Source of the DNA: Paralvinella palmiformis
Lineage: Eukaryota; Annelida; Polychaeta; Terebellida; Alvinellidae
Assembly: GCA_025642065.1 (NCBI GenBank)
Contig: JAODUP010000471.1
Coordinates: 354,001-418,000, forward strand
Reading direction: 5' to 3'
Length of the DNA stretch: 64,000 nt
A program made the translations under genes and the position numbers. This document shows positions 26,401 to 34,189 of the stretch, piece by piece. The notes beneath the pieces were generated by a model. That model did not search any database and had not been told where the DNA came from. It saw only the letters and a program-made list of their open reading frames with translations. The first letter of the stretch is position 1. Each line of letters begins with the position of its first letter.

Positions 26401-26749
26401 CTTTTAAAACCAAAATTTTCCCTCACACTTTCATTATGATAAACACACTATAACAATGAAGTGCAGTAAGCATGCCTACCTCTCTGAAGTGGATTCTTTG
26501 AGTTTCCGTCTTTTCTCTGACCTTGTGTGACTTAAAATTAAATTTTTTGGATGGCCTAAAGTGGCCAGGTTCAAAGTTAGACAGATCGTGTATTCTCTGA
26601 TGTATTTTGGTTCTATCTGCTCCACCTTGTGAGGTTGTATCTTGGGACTGACTGATATCGGAAGCTGATTCCTTGTTTATTTTCTTCTTAATCTTAAAAC
26701 TACCATCACCACTATCTTGATCAGTTCCTTCAAAGTACCGTTTCTTCAT
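11616..26749 (-). CDS. WDR46: WDR46 / UTP7, small-subunit processome WD40 protein (14 exons, complete)
   Basis: A nucleolar scaffold for 18S rRNA processing (UTP7/BING4 family). Exons in reading order: 26749-26480, 24556-24476, 24208-24096, 23272-23185, 23076-23015, 22150-22046, 21167-21017, 20416-20281, 19975-19876, 16486-16333, 14529-14382, 14213-14119, 12511-12416, 11840-11616. Every junction is GT..AG, phases chain without a break, and the product is about 607 residues against about 610 in human. Features in order: a charged N-terminus (ATG at 26749), [22 protein letters not shown], the repeat core ([51 protein letters not shown]), and the BING4 C-terminal domain ([30 protein letters not shown]). 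It ends in a basic Lys-rich tail with LGRF near the stop, like the LDRF of the human protein. Several introns carry transposons. Identification is secure; exact splice sites are inferred. Confidence 0.95.
12176..12200. repeat. (TA)n microsatellite
   Basis: Uninterrupted TA run in the last WDR46 intron. Confidence 0.9.
12553..13051. mobile_element. Tigger/pogo-like non-autonomous element (MITE)
   Basis: About 500 bp in a WDR46 intron. The left end reads CAGAGACAATCCACTATTCC, and the right end read on the minus strand is CAGTGAGAATCCGTTAATAC: imperfect terminal inverted repeats of the CAGT..AATCC..ATTCCGAC kind found in pogo/Tigger MITEs. Both ends sit beside TA, the target preference of this superfamily. 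It contains no protein fragment. The exact left boundary is uncertain because TA and CA repeats adjoin it. Confidence 0.6.
13066..13117. repeat. (TA)n(GA)n compound microsatellite
   Basis: A TA run followed directly by a GA run, next to the right end of the MITE. Confidence 0.9.
13430..14070 (+). mobile_element. LINE 3' fragment (Jockey/CR1/L2-type tail) ending in a TATC repeat
   Basis: The frame ending with TGA near 13722 encodes a segment resembling the extreme C-terminus of non-LTR polyproteins: LPSSF..IY..NN, then TRQSNLYHV, then a patch with [11 protein letters not shown], then [14 protein letters not shown]. This follows the recurring pattern TRxxxxxxxP..WN.LP..LK of CR1/L2/Jockey elements. 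About 300 bp of 3' UTR follows and ends in a TATC/TATA microsatellite near 14036-14066, a usual end for such elements. It is 5' truncated and lies in a WDR46 intron, opposite in orientation to the host gene. Confidence 0.6.
14543..14578. repeat. (TA)n microsatellite
   Basis: TA run beginning about 15 bp upstream (minus-strand sense) of the acceptor of the WDR46 exon 14529-14382. Confidence 0.9.
14864..14896. repeat. (TA)n microsatellite
   Basis: TA run in a WDR46 intron. Confidence 0.9.
15221..15282. repeat. 31 bp tandem duplication
   Basis: Two adjacent 31 bp units, 15221-15251 and 15252-15282, each containing TCTGGATCCCACTTTTGTGT. They differ at three bases near TCACTGG versus TCACCAA. 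The duplication lies in a WDR46 intron. Confidence 0.9.
16006..16312 (+). mobile_element. tRNA-headed SINE with LINE-type tail
   Basis: Full-length SINE of about 300 bp. The head has A-box-like GATGGCACAGTTAG at 16009-16022 and B-box-like GTAGGTTCCGGG at about 16051. The body contains GCGCTGTACGCTCCCTTGGG, and the tail contains GTAAAGCGCCTTAGAGCAG then ATAGGGTGCTAAATAGATGT and an ATTATTAGTATTAT end. The tail type is widespread in animal SINEs mobilised by L2-like LINEs. Its 3' end lies about 20 bp from the donor site of the WDR46 exon 16486-16333. A 5' head fragment of the same family occurs at 46073. Confidence 0.8.
16951..17556. repeat. Inverted repeat of about 37 bp arms around a 530 bp spacer
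   Basis: 16951-16988 and 17520-17556 are reverse complements apart from one indel and one substitution (core CATGCCAAAACTAACTTCTG). The left arm overlaps a short coding-like stretch reading [20 protein letters not shown]. Confidence 0.85.
16961..17100 (+). pseudogene. Possible THAP-type zinc finger fragment of a DNA transposon
   Basis: One frame reads [20 protein letters not shown] then SWHVLA, and after a frameshift near 17043 [15 protein letters not shown]. The C-x3-C start followed by a basic, Trp-containing RKRWV stretch resembles the beginning of THAP domains found in P-element/Kolobok-like transposons and host THAP proteins. The later Cys and His of the motif were not found, so this is tentative. 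It may belong to the transposase pseudogene at 17890. Confidence 0.3.
17890..19316 (+). pseudogene. Broken transposase-like gene, multicopy invertebrate family of unknown superfamily
   Basis: Lies in the large WDR46 intron, antisense to the host gene. The first frame (in frame from about 17890, ATG at 17926) runs to 18258; a frameshift near 18240 moves the frame to 18704. Motifs: [68 protein letters not shown]. After stops near 18702 and 18813 the frame continues with [20 protein letters not shown] and ARWMAKALY, then jumps, apparently by internal deletion, to NFVTTNTMN and the C-terminal block [20 protein letters not shown] before a stop at 19316. The order matches a protein I recall as abundant in aphid, Hydra and mollusc genomes. 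The CFDTT block followed by CRHH suggests an RNase H-like fold, but I cannot name the superfamily. It is clearly inactive. Confidence 0.7.
19733..19755. repeat. (TA)n microsatellite after possible transposon right end
   Basis: TA run following CATATAAGGACCACCCTAA. The minus-strand reading GGGTGGTCCTTATATG could be the right terminus of the element carrying the 17890 pseudogene; no matching left end was located. Confidence 0.5.
20501..20549 (+). mobile_element. Fragment of SINE family A (head only)
   Basis: GGTCTAACTGGACCACAGAT followed by CACTACCACCTGTGTTTGAATC matches the tRNA-like head of the SINE copies at 48361 and 62917. The rest is absent. Confidence 0.65.
22227..22380 (-). mobile_element. 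SINE family A, diverged copy
   Basis: Minus-strand copy in a WDR46 intron. The head GGTGTCTCCATGGCCTAACT is at the 22380 end and the tail (ATGGTCGCTGTTGTGTACAC, plus-strand reading) at the 22240 end. It is clearly more diverged than the copy at 22511-22660. Confidence 0.65.
22511..22660 (-). mobile_element. SINE family A, minus-strand copy
   Basis: Read on the minus strand it starts GGGGCGCCTCCGTGGTCTAG (A box TGGTCTAGCAGT), then B-box-like GTGTTCGAATCTTG. It ends with TTTAGCCTACCATGTGTACA and AAAACATCAATCATCATC. It lies in a WDR46 intron next to another, older copy. Confidence 0.85.
23411..23452. repeat. (CT)n(TA)n(CA)n compound microsatellite
   Basis: CT, TA and CA runs in succession in a WDR46 intron. 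Confidence 0.9.
24215..24345 (+). mobile_element. SINE family B fragment
   Basis: GACACAATAGCGGGTGGAGT then TTTTCATCCAGCCAAGTAAA and TTTTTCCCACTG, followed by AAATTTATTTAGAA. It aligns with the body of the SINE at 53527 (CACTATAGTAGGAGGAGTTT; CATCCAAACAAGCAGCGG; TTATTTAGAAT). It begins within about 10 bp of the WDR46 exon 24208-24096. Confidence 0.6.
24651..24747 (-). mobile_element. SINE family A, truncated minus-strand copy
   Basis: Minus-strand head CTAACTGGTAGCGTGTTAGA and B-box region CGAGTTCAAATCTCGGCATT, then the body up to GACCTCAGATGAC in plus-strand reading; the ATCATCATC tail is missing. Confidence 0.7.
24808..25858. mobile_element. Putative 1 kb non-autonomous element with imperfect inverted ends
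   Basis: The left end (AGAGGGTTGGGGTTTATCCT) and the reverse complement of the right end (ATCAGGATTGGCAGGTTTAT) are similar. Both are followed inward by further inverted motifs rich in TTTAGCCCAG / CTGGGCTAAA. The left subterminal part holds a perfect 10 bp hairpin (GTTTAGCCCA at 24844-24853, TGGGCTAAAC at 24860-24869). No coding potential or clear target duplication was seen. It lies in WDR46 intron 1. Confidence 0.4.
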
Positions 26750-26906
26750 TGTGGTATCTGTATTACTACGAAGTAAAAAAAAACTAAAATAAGAAATGGC
26801 AGAATGAATAAGTTATGCATTCCTGTTTTCATGCTAAAAATGTTTCTATTAAATAGTTATTTAATTTCAAATACATTATATATAATATAGATATATAATC
26901 AGGATT

Positions 26907-27240
26907 TATCCTCAGAAAGGACGAAATCGACCCTGTCATTATTACCAAATCATTCAATAAGTGCTCTATCAGCAATGATTTAGATGGCACAGAAGACAAT
27001 GTATTGTGGGATGAACAGTATGACAAATCCGACACTGACTTTGATGACTTGTAAGATGACACACGAACAGATACAACAGACATTCAGTGAAGAGAGTGAT
27101 GATGATGAATTTTGGGGTTCTGAATCGATATTGCTGATTTTAGTGCGTCTTATATGCGGGTTCGTCTTCAAGGGCGGGTTACTGTTCATAAAAACAGGTG
27201 CGTCTTATACACGAGTATATACAATATGTACCCATCGCAA
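26907..27240 (+). pseudogene. pogo/Tigger transposase C-terminus and terminus
   Basis: Just upstream of WDR46. The frame from about 26907 reads LRKDEIDPVIITKSFNKCSI then SNDLDGTEDNVLWDEQY and an acidic end (SDTDFDDL) before TAA at about 27054. The pattern SF.KC.ISN.LDGTEDD followed by an Asp/Glu-rich end is typical of the extreme C-terminus of pogo/Tigger DDE transposases. Downstream, GTGCGTCTTATATGCGGGTT and a second GTGCGTCTTATACACGAG resemble the terminal motif of such elements. The catalytic domain is missing. Confidence 0.6.
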
Positions 27241-28318
27241 TCCCTATCAAGTCAGGTCACAGATGTTTGGCCTTAGCCATCCTCATGACCGTACCTGCCC
27301 CAGTACTCCACCTAACTACTATTAAATGATGCTCTTATTGGTTAATTCACATAAATCTTACAGCTCAGTAGATGTTTCTTCTTACAAAAGTACAAAACAA
27401 TCTTCTTAAGAATCTCACTGTATAGTTTTCTTTATCCATTTCAGTAAAATATAAGGCTGTTTATATCAACTATGCTGTAAATATAATAGTCATATATACA
27501 CTTTTGTTCCAAAAATACATTTGGCTGACCCCTGTTTACATTGTTATGACCAGGTAATATGAACAGCTTTCAGAAGCATCAGGTCTGTGTTTAAAATAGA
27601 CAGCACTCACAGACTATTAAAATTCAATTAAACTACACTTTGAACTGGATTATTTAATATGTGGTTGGCCCCGTTCAGCTATAATCTGTGAGCATACTCG
27701 TATTAGTCCTGAAATTTTTAAATGAAGGTGAACTGTTCCTTTAGAAGAATAGTCCACTTCTATTTCAAATTTGCATTGACTAATACACATATATGTTTAT
27801 ACAAATAATAAAATAGGTTAAAATATAAATAAGATAAAGCACACATTAAAAAATCCAGTGTTGACATTTTGAAGGCAGAGACATAATTTTAGAACATAAA
27901 TGTTTTTATGAATATTACAAACTACTTGATCCCCAAAAACATAGCTGGAAAGATTAATCATTTTCACCCAAAACATGACCTACGGCTCACATGACACCAT
28001 ACATCATAAAACCAAGTAATTTATCATATTTATTGATACCAAAACAATTTAACATCATAAATATTCTTTTGTGAAAGGTTCAACTGCTTTTTTATAATTT
28101 AATCAGATATTTTCCCATATTTAATAACAAGTAAGTCATCACAAGTAATTAAGTCATCATAAGTCCACACTTTCAGTACATGATTATCCTACACATTCTA
28201 CATTATACTAAAATCTTCATAGGATTGCTGTATTATTTATCAGTTGATTCAGTTAAAAAATCAAATCACATTGTATATAATGTTATTTCAGGTCTAACAT
28301 TGTACAGTACAGGGTGTC

Positions 28319-28960
28319 ACTTTTTCATGAGTTTTTGATAGGTAGCACCATTTAGCTTAGCCAGGAAAGTGTTGGAATGTTTCTGCTGAGAACGTGTTGT
28401 GCCTTTGGTATTGAGGGATACTTTGTGCACAGTCAAGCTACTGAGAGTTTTGGTAGATATGCTGTGACAGAAAGCTGTCTTGGTTTTGATGACAAATGAG
28501 AATATTCTTTCACAGTCTGTACTGCTGTGAAACAAGATCAAAATGTCCCCTATCACAGAGGCAAGGATATCAAACTGTTGTGGTCCAGTGTCATTCTTTA
28601 TCTGTTTAATCGATACAAGCCACATAAATTTCCTTATTCTATTAAAAGATAATTACATTTAACCTAGGTCATCATAAATTGATCACAACAAACACAGCAC
28701 TGGTACTTTGGTTCAGTTGCTAAAATCCCACATTATCACCCACGTAAATAAACATATCTAACAGTTACTGGATATATCATTGTGTTGTCCATGCCATTGG
28801 ATCCATCAGTGGCTACACTAAATGGTTGGTTCTGCATCTGACTGGCAATGTAAATTTAATCACCACTGACTAACATCTCCACAAAAATATTTGTTTTTGT
28901 GCAACCACTGCCATATTTTTTCTCTATCTCTGTATTAGGAAACATTGTATAAAAGAGAGG
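28319..28960 (-). pseudogene. hAT transposase remnant
   Basis: Minus-strand reading. Near 28840-28750 lies QPFSVATDGSNGMDNTMIYP, resembling the hAT motif PFSLxTDGSND followed by PxTVR. After a gap comes the C-terminal dimerisation region (28625-28319) with ILILFHSSTDCERIFSFV and a following STKTLSSLTVHKV, close to the hAT pattern HSNADCERxFSxxRK..LSxxTL. Stops and missing sequence between the parts show that it is dead. Confidence 0.7.
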
Positions 28961-29505
28961 ATCTCCTGTATAGGTAAAATCATTCACCCCCACAAAATGC
29001 AGGGCCCTCCTGGAAAAAATGCACCATTCCGATTCGTTGGCCCAACACAGACTTTCAAGCCATGCGGTCTAGGTAACTGCTGCATGATACAATGTGTGAC
29101 TAAGACAGCAACAGAACTGCATGGAACTATTATGGGAAAATGCAGATTAATTGTAGTTTTCAGAGTACAGGCATAATGGCATAATGAAGAAAATTTAATT
29201 TACCGAAATGACTAAAGAAAACCATACCAGAAATGATATATTTATTCATTTTCAAGTAAATGTGCATGGGGTTTAGGGAAAAAAAGTATACAGATCTAAC
29301 CCAACCTATTCAGTAGGGAATAGAGTATATGAGGCAGCAGCTCACCTGAGGTGGCCTGTAAAAACACTGACACCATTGCCACAGGGAGGTATGGATGCAG
29401 GGAGGGGGGTAGTAAAAGGCTGGCCGTGGGGTAGTGGTAGTCACACTAATATGGTAGTGGCCCTTCTCAAGTTGGAAGGGGGGTTATGGCTCTCCTTGAT
29501 AATCC

Positions 29506-29630
29506 GTACTTGGAATATAAACTATATGGAGTAGATATTCAGAGCACCTACTCATGGTAAAAAAAGAGTAGTTAAAAAATGGAATTGATAAATTTTGAAT
29601 TGACCAAATGGAATTGATCCCATGTCTCCC
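29506..29630 (-). mobile_element. Right-end fragment of the same element family as 37718-38695
   Basis: Shares TACTTGGAATATAAACTA, TACTCATGGTAAAAAA and AAATGGAATTGATCCCATGT with the 38521-38695 end. Only the right part is present; the CCATGTCT terminus is intact apart from substitutions. Confidence 0.75.
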
Positions 29631-30137
29631 TATGATACATTGTGTAAGTATAGTTATACTTATAGTATCATCATTATTACTGAATATAGCACACCTGTAA
29701 CCTATATTTATGATATTATAATTAATGATCATTATGTCATATGTAACAGCAGACTATATCCATAAATAATAATCCAACACCAGAATGCATAAACAATAAA
29801 TCACCCCCAGCCTAGATATCAATTGTTTATCTAGATGTCAGGCAATTTTTACAATAAGTAATCCTTCACAGACTGAGACACAGATTCAGGACCACAGCTA
29901 GGCTGTAACTTAATTTTTTTAGTATATTTTAATTTAATAACTTATTAAAACACAACTAAACTAAACGTCTAGTGTTATTAATTTCTTAAATAAGACTAGA
30001 GTTGTGTTTTTCATGTTTGAACCATTTATTAAGAAATATTTTACATAAAAAACAAGACTTGACAGGAGTTTCACACACACACTGATAAAGTAGTGGAGGC
30101 TCCTAGTATACAATCTTTTGAGAGAAGACTAGATAAA

Positions 30138-30358
30138 CACTGGATGGATGAATGTTGTTTAACGACACATCAGCACAATTTAGGCCATTCAGTGTCCTAG
30201 ATAAACCTTGGAGGGATCAGGATCTGATTTTTAATTATGAGGCAGTTCTGAGATTGGGTCACAAAGCTAATTATAAACTAAAAGCCTACAAATTTCTGCT
30301 CAAAATCGAACGAGGATCTGAACACAGGACTAACAACCTATGTCCAGTATCTACCTAA
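30138..30358 (-). mobile_element. tRNA-like SINE with I-clade LINE tail, minus-strand copy
   Basis: Minus-strand reading: a B-box-like GTGTTCAGATCC near 30320, then about 110 bp of body, then GGACACTGAATGGCCTAAAT and GTCGTTAAACAACATTCATC at 30138. The tail is the same as at the end of the LINE fragment at 33187, which suggests a SINE that borrows the LINE tail. The 5' edge coincides with a perfect 13 bp-arm palindrome. Confidence 0.6.
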
Positions 30359-30372
30359 CTTAGGTAGATACT
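30346..30372. repeat. Perfect palindrome, 13 bp arms, 1 nt centre
   Basis: Left arm AGTATCTACCTAA (30346-30358), centre C (30359), right arm TTAGGTAGATACT (30360-30372). Confidence 0.95.
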
Positions 30373-30455
30373 CAGGTCCTAAGTAAGAGTCTAAATATAT
30401 TCTCGACTAGTCTACTCCGTAGATCTGGTGGTAGATCTAGATAATTTATACTCAA

Positions 30456-30492
30456 TACCTTTAATTCTTTATACTGTAAAGAATTAAAGGTA
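30456..30492. repeat. Perfect 16 bp hairpin, 5 nt loop
   Basis: TACCTTTAATTCTTTA (30456-30471) and its exact reverse complement at 30477-30492, loop TACTG. It sits directly beside the next LINE-tail copy. Confidence 0.95.
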
Positions 30493-30497
30493 CTGAT

Positions 30498-30560
30498 GAA
30501 GGATGAATGTTATTTAACGACACATCGGCACAATTTAGGCCACTCAGTGTGCTAATTAAA
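30498..30560 (-). mobile_element. I-clade LINE/SINE tail, second minus-strand copy
   Basis: GATGAATGTTATTTAACGAC then ACATCGGCACAATTTAGGCC: the reverse complement of the terminal 60 bp of the LINE tail at 33127-33187. Only the 3' end is present. Confidence 0.75.
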
Positions 30561-30907
30561 CTTACTGAGTGTTTGATAAATCAAAATATAGTCATATTAA
30601 CAACTGTCATTTGAAATATACAATATGTAATTTGTTATTACTATTATTACAATCACTATCATTTCATAATTATCTAAAACGTTAACTCTAACAACCTTCT
30701 AGTAAAATCAAATCCAATAGCCTAACATGTGTTATGCTCTTAATGTCAACTTCCGGTCAATTTGATGGCGTGAGTACACTATTTGACAGCACAAATAAAA
30801 ATATTGAAAGGAGAGAAAATTGTACAAATTAATGCGTGTGGGAGAATTCAATATTTAACATAATGTAAATGATAATAAAGCCCACCAGAAAACTAGATAT
30901 AGAAAGT

Positions 30908-30911
30908 TATA

Positions 30912-30942
<31 letters not shown>

Positions 30943-30966
30943 ATATCTATCTATCTATCTATATAA

Positions 30967-31024
<58 letters not shown>

Positions 31025-31067
31025 GTCTATCTATCTATCTCTATTTTTTATTCCATACTATGGTATC

Positions 31068-31108
<41 letters not shown>

Positions 31109-31324
31109 AGAGAGAGAGAAGAGATGAAAAGAAAAGAGAAGAAAAAGATAAATAGATAGATAAATAGATAGATGGATGGATGGATGAAGAAGGAAATAGA
31201 TAGATAAAATGGTTTAATGGATGGATAAAATAGATAGATAGAAAATATATAGATAGATAGATAAATAGATAGATTTTTATAAGATAAATAGATAGATAGA
31301 CAGATAGATAGATAGATAGATAAA

Positions 31325-31363
<39 letters not shown>

Positions 31364-31528
31364 TATATCTTTTACAAACCTTTTATCTACTTTACTTACC
31401 TTTTATTTTCAATTTTTACATAAATTTTTATCTATCTATATATCTATCTATCTATCTATCTATCTTCTACCCTATCTATCTATCTATCTATCTATCTGCC
31501 CTATCTATCTATCTCTATCTCTATCTCA

Positions 31529-31585
<57 letters not shown>

Positions 31586-31606
31586 GATACCATAGTATGG
31601 AATAAA
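30908..31606. repeat. Large imperfect palindrome built from ATCT/GATA, TA and GA microsatellites
   Basis: The left half contains (ATCT)n, then a unique seed TTATTCCATACTATGGTATC (about 31049-31068), then (TA)n, (GA)n and (GATA)n. The right half, after a short centre near 31380-31430, shows (TATC)n, (CT)n, (TA)n, then the seed in reverse complement (GATACCATAGTATGGAATAA, about 31587-31606). The unique seeds prove a true inverted duplication rather than chance microsatellites. Confidence 0.9.
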
Positions 31607-31990
31607 AGGCTAATGCCTGTTGGGTATTCCGGTCTTGACTACTTTTGTTTTCTCTACGCAAGTATTCTTATCATACAGTCTATGGTGTCGGACGTGTACA
31701 TGTCGTCTTTCCGGTATTTTTCGAGCCTACACTTATAAGAATTTCTGATAACGAGTTCCAGTCAATAATCACTCGATGACTGAATGAGTTCTTCCTGATT
31801 TTGAGTTCCCTCGCCGTCTTCTAAATAGGAGTGATGGGAGCATCAGGGCAACTATAGCCACTCTTCATAAGACAGATGCTTCAGGTGTGGAACTAACTTT
31901 ATTGCTCGACGCTGAACCCATTTCATTTCCAATTTGCCCATCTGATAGATAATTTAAGCTCCTCATCAACAGAGACACCAATGTCCTTTC
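31607..31990 (-). pseudogene. CR1-like LINE, C-terminal end of reverse transcriptase ORF
   Basis: Minus-strand readings, with frameshifts, give WVQRRAIKLVPHLKHLSYEE near 31920-31860 and NSFSHRVIIDWNSLSEILI near 31800-31740. These match the recurring CR1/L2 end motifs (VQRRATKLVPEL..LSYEERL and FFSQRVVNDWNSLP). This is probably the 3' end of the same LINE whose reverse transcriptase core is at 35790-36625, separated by later insertions. Confidence 0.7.
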
Positions 31991-31998
31991 TTTTTAAT

Positions 31999-32003
<5 letters not shown>

Positions 32004-32057
<54 letters not shown>

Positions 32058-32117
32058 AGAGAGAAGAGAGAGAGAGAGAGAGATGAGAGAGGGAGGGAGA
32101 GAGAGAGAGAGAGAGAT
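32004..32117. repeat. (TA)n(GA)n compound microsatellite
   Basis: TA run of about 50 bp followed by a GA-rich tract. Confidence 0.9.
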
Positions 32118-32424
32118 ATTATACAATCAACTTAAAACTTGTTTGGGTGCCTTTGACTGAATTATTATGATTACTATCTAAGCAAGGTGTACAGAGATTT
32201 TAATACCCAATCTGCAATATAAGTAATAATAGCTGATAATCTCTTGATGTATAAAATCAACTGGGATGTTCACAAACTTCTCATTAACCTGCAAATTTCT
32301 TTTGATTTCTGAATAAATTAGAAATTATAACATTCAAATATATGACAAAATTAACAAAAACCAATATTATAAATAATTGATCAGATCACCACTGTATTAA
32401 CTCTCATCCCGCTGGCAATCTGAA

Positions 32425-33187
32425 AACAAATTGCATGCAGTGCAGCCTGCATTAGGATGTTCGATGTGGTCCTGTCGGGAAAGGCGTCGTGAGGAAATTG
32501 TGCTCTGCCGTTTACGGATCGGGCATTCTTTCCTCACCCACAGATACCTTTTGGCTGGAGAAGATCCACCAGAGTGTATCTCCTGCCAAGAACGCCTGAC
32601 AGTCGATCACATCCTCCTTCATTGCTCGGAATACCACCACATCAGAGTAAACTACTACCATGCAGAGACTCGGAAAGAGCTGCTGGACAATATTACCCCG
32701 GACACAATTTTAAATTTCCTAAGAGAAGCTGGTCTTTTCTTTTTAATATAAATTGGTAACGTCTAGTCATCATCATTCCAAAGATAAATTGGTCTTCTTA
32801 TTAATACTAGTTATTTTAAGTTAGAACATCTAGTCAATGTTATAACCCTACCTTTTATTTCCTCTATAGAAGCAGGTCTTCTCTTTTATCAGAAATCTAG
32901 TCAAAACTAGTCATCTTCTATATTTCACATGTTATTTACCCTGTTGGACGATTAAGAATCTGATTTTATCTTTTTAACAAGTTTATACACCTATACACCA
33001 ATGTATATTTACTATTTATACTTAACAATTTACATCCTAGCTTATACAAACATTTTATCAATGCCAGTAATCCGGCTTTTTAACTTTTTATAAAGATTCG
33101 TTAAAACGGTTGTATTTCCAAACGTTCTAGGACACTGAATGGCCTAAATTGTGCCGATGTGTCGTTAAACAACATTCATCCATCCAT
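32425..33187 (+). mobile_element. I-clade LINE 3' end: Cys/His tail of ORF2 and 3' UTR
   Basis: The frame 32431-32751 reads REEIVLCRLRIGHSFLTHRY, then ECISCQERLTVDHILLHC, then DTILNFLREAGLFFLI. This is the standard post-RNase H zinc-knuckle-like end (LARLRIGHT.LTH / C..C...LTV.HILL.C / FL.E.GL) of I/Nimb-type non-LTR elements. About 430 bp of 3' UTR follows, ending GTCGTTAAACAACATTCATC and a short CATC repeat at about 33187. It is 5' truncated. The tail recurs inverted at 30138 and 30498. Confidence 0.8.
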
Positions 33188-33256
33188 CTCATCCCGCTGG
33201 CTATATTGTTTATTGCAGTTCTTTTCAGTTATTTACTTAAAGATTTTAGCCCTTTT

Positions 33257-33288
33257 TGCGCATGCGCACTTATAAATGATGGCGCGAA
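33257..33288. promoter_or_regulatory. NRF1-like palindrome with nearby E2F-like site
   Basis: TGCGCATGCGCA at 33257-33268 is a perfect 12 bp palindrome matching the NRF1 consensus. GGCGCGAA at 33281-33288 read in reverse (TTCGCGCC) resembles an E2F site. Both motifs are common in promoters of cell-cycle genes. They could mark an unseen upstream promoter for CDC7 (plus strand, 5.5 kb away) or WDR46 (minus strand), or chance. No transcript evidence is available. Confidence 0.35.
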
Positions 33289-33489
33289 GTATTATCGTTT
33301 GTTGACAGAGTTATTTGAAGACTGGTTTCTTACTTTCTTTTGAAAACGACTGTTATTCAGTATGTATAATTTACCTATTTGCATATTTTTTTAAACTAAG
33401 ATGTGAATAATCTTAATACAATGTTTTTGACTGTGTTGCCGCTTTTACCGTTTACTCAAAACGGGACCGAGACAGATCGGAGGCCCCAT

Positions 33490-33790
33490 GCATGAAGCAA
33501 GCTTAGTTTAGTTACTAAGTTAGTACACTTAGACTTAGTTAGACTCAGTAGTTGGCATGCAGATTAGACCTAGACTCTAATTCTGATTTGAAGTCTGAAA
33601 TAGATCTAGAGTCTAGACTAAATATAATATATCACTAGAATTTAAAGTAGTATACTAGTCTAGAAAAAGTTTAGCAACGGCTTTTTACTGATATGTAGTG
33701 ACAGTAGTCTAGATCTAGTACTAGACTTGTGAGTCTTGTCTTGAGACTAGTGTCTAGTAGACCTAGTAGTACTACTACTAGTGACATAGC
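33490..33790. repeat. CTAG-rich low-complexity block
   Basis: About 13 CTAG tetranucleotides lie in about 210 bp (33566-33784), many as TCTAGA, ACTAGT or AGTCTAGA. There is no regular period and no coding frame. Confidence 0.7.
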
Positions 33791-34189
33791 GTTTACAGCT
33801 TTACTCCCTGTAATAGTAATAGCGTTTTAGTTTAGCCCTTAGATCATTGGTATACTTCGTCCCATCAAATATTATAAAGAATTTCTCGCTATATTGAGCT
33901 ATGCCATGACAGAGGCCCTGTACTATAGCTAAATTGTTATAAACTGAAGTGATAACAAATGAAATAAGTGTCTGTTTAAGATAAATTTATGAATTCATAG
34001 AAAAATGTGTAACTTTTGCCTTAGTTCTGGCACAGTTAGCAATCTTTGGGCAGGTAAGTATTACTTAAAGTAAACGGACGAACACTAGTAGTAATAAGGA
34101 AAACATGTGTAAAATAGATTTATTATTAAAAGCATTATAATAATGTAATGTTGATTATGACCATACATCATATACACACACGACGCATG

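Noticed and set aside
30869..31159. Open frame with S-I-Y-L repeats
   Set aside because: Translation of the ATCT microsatellite.
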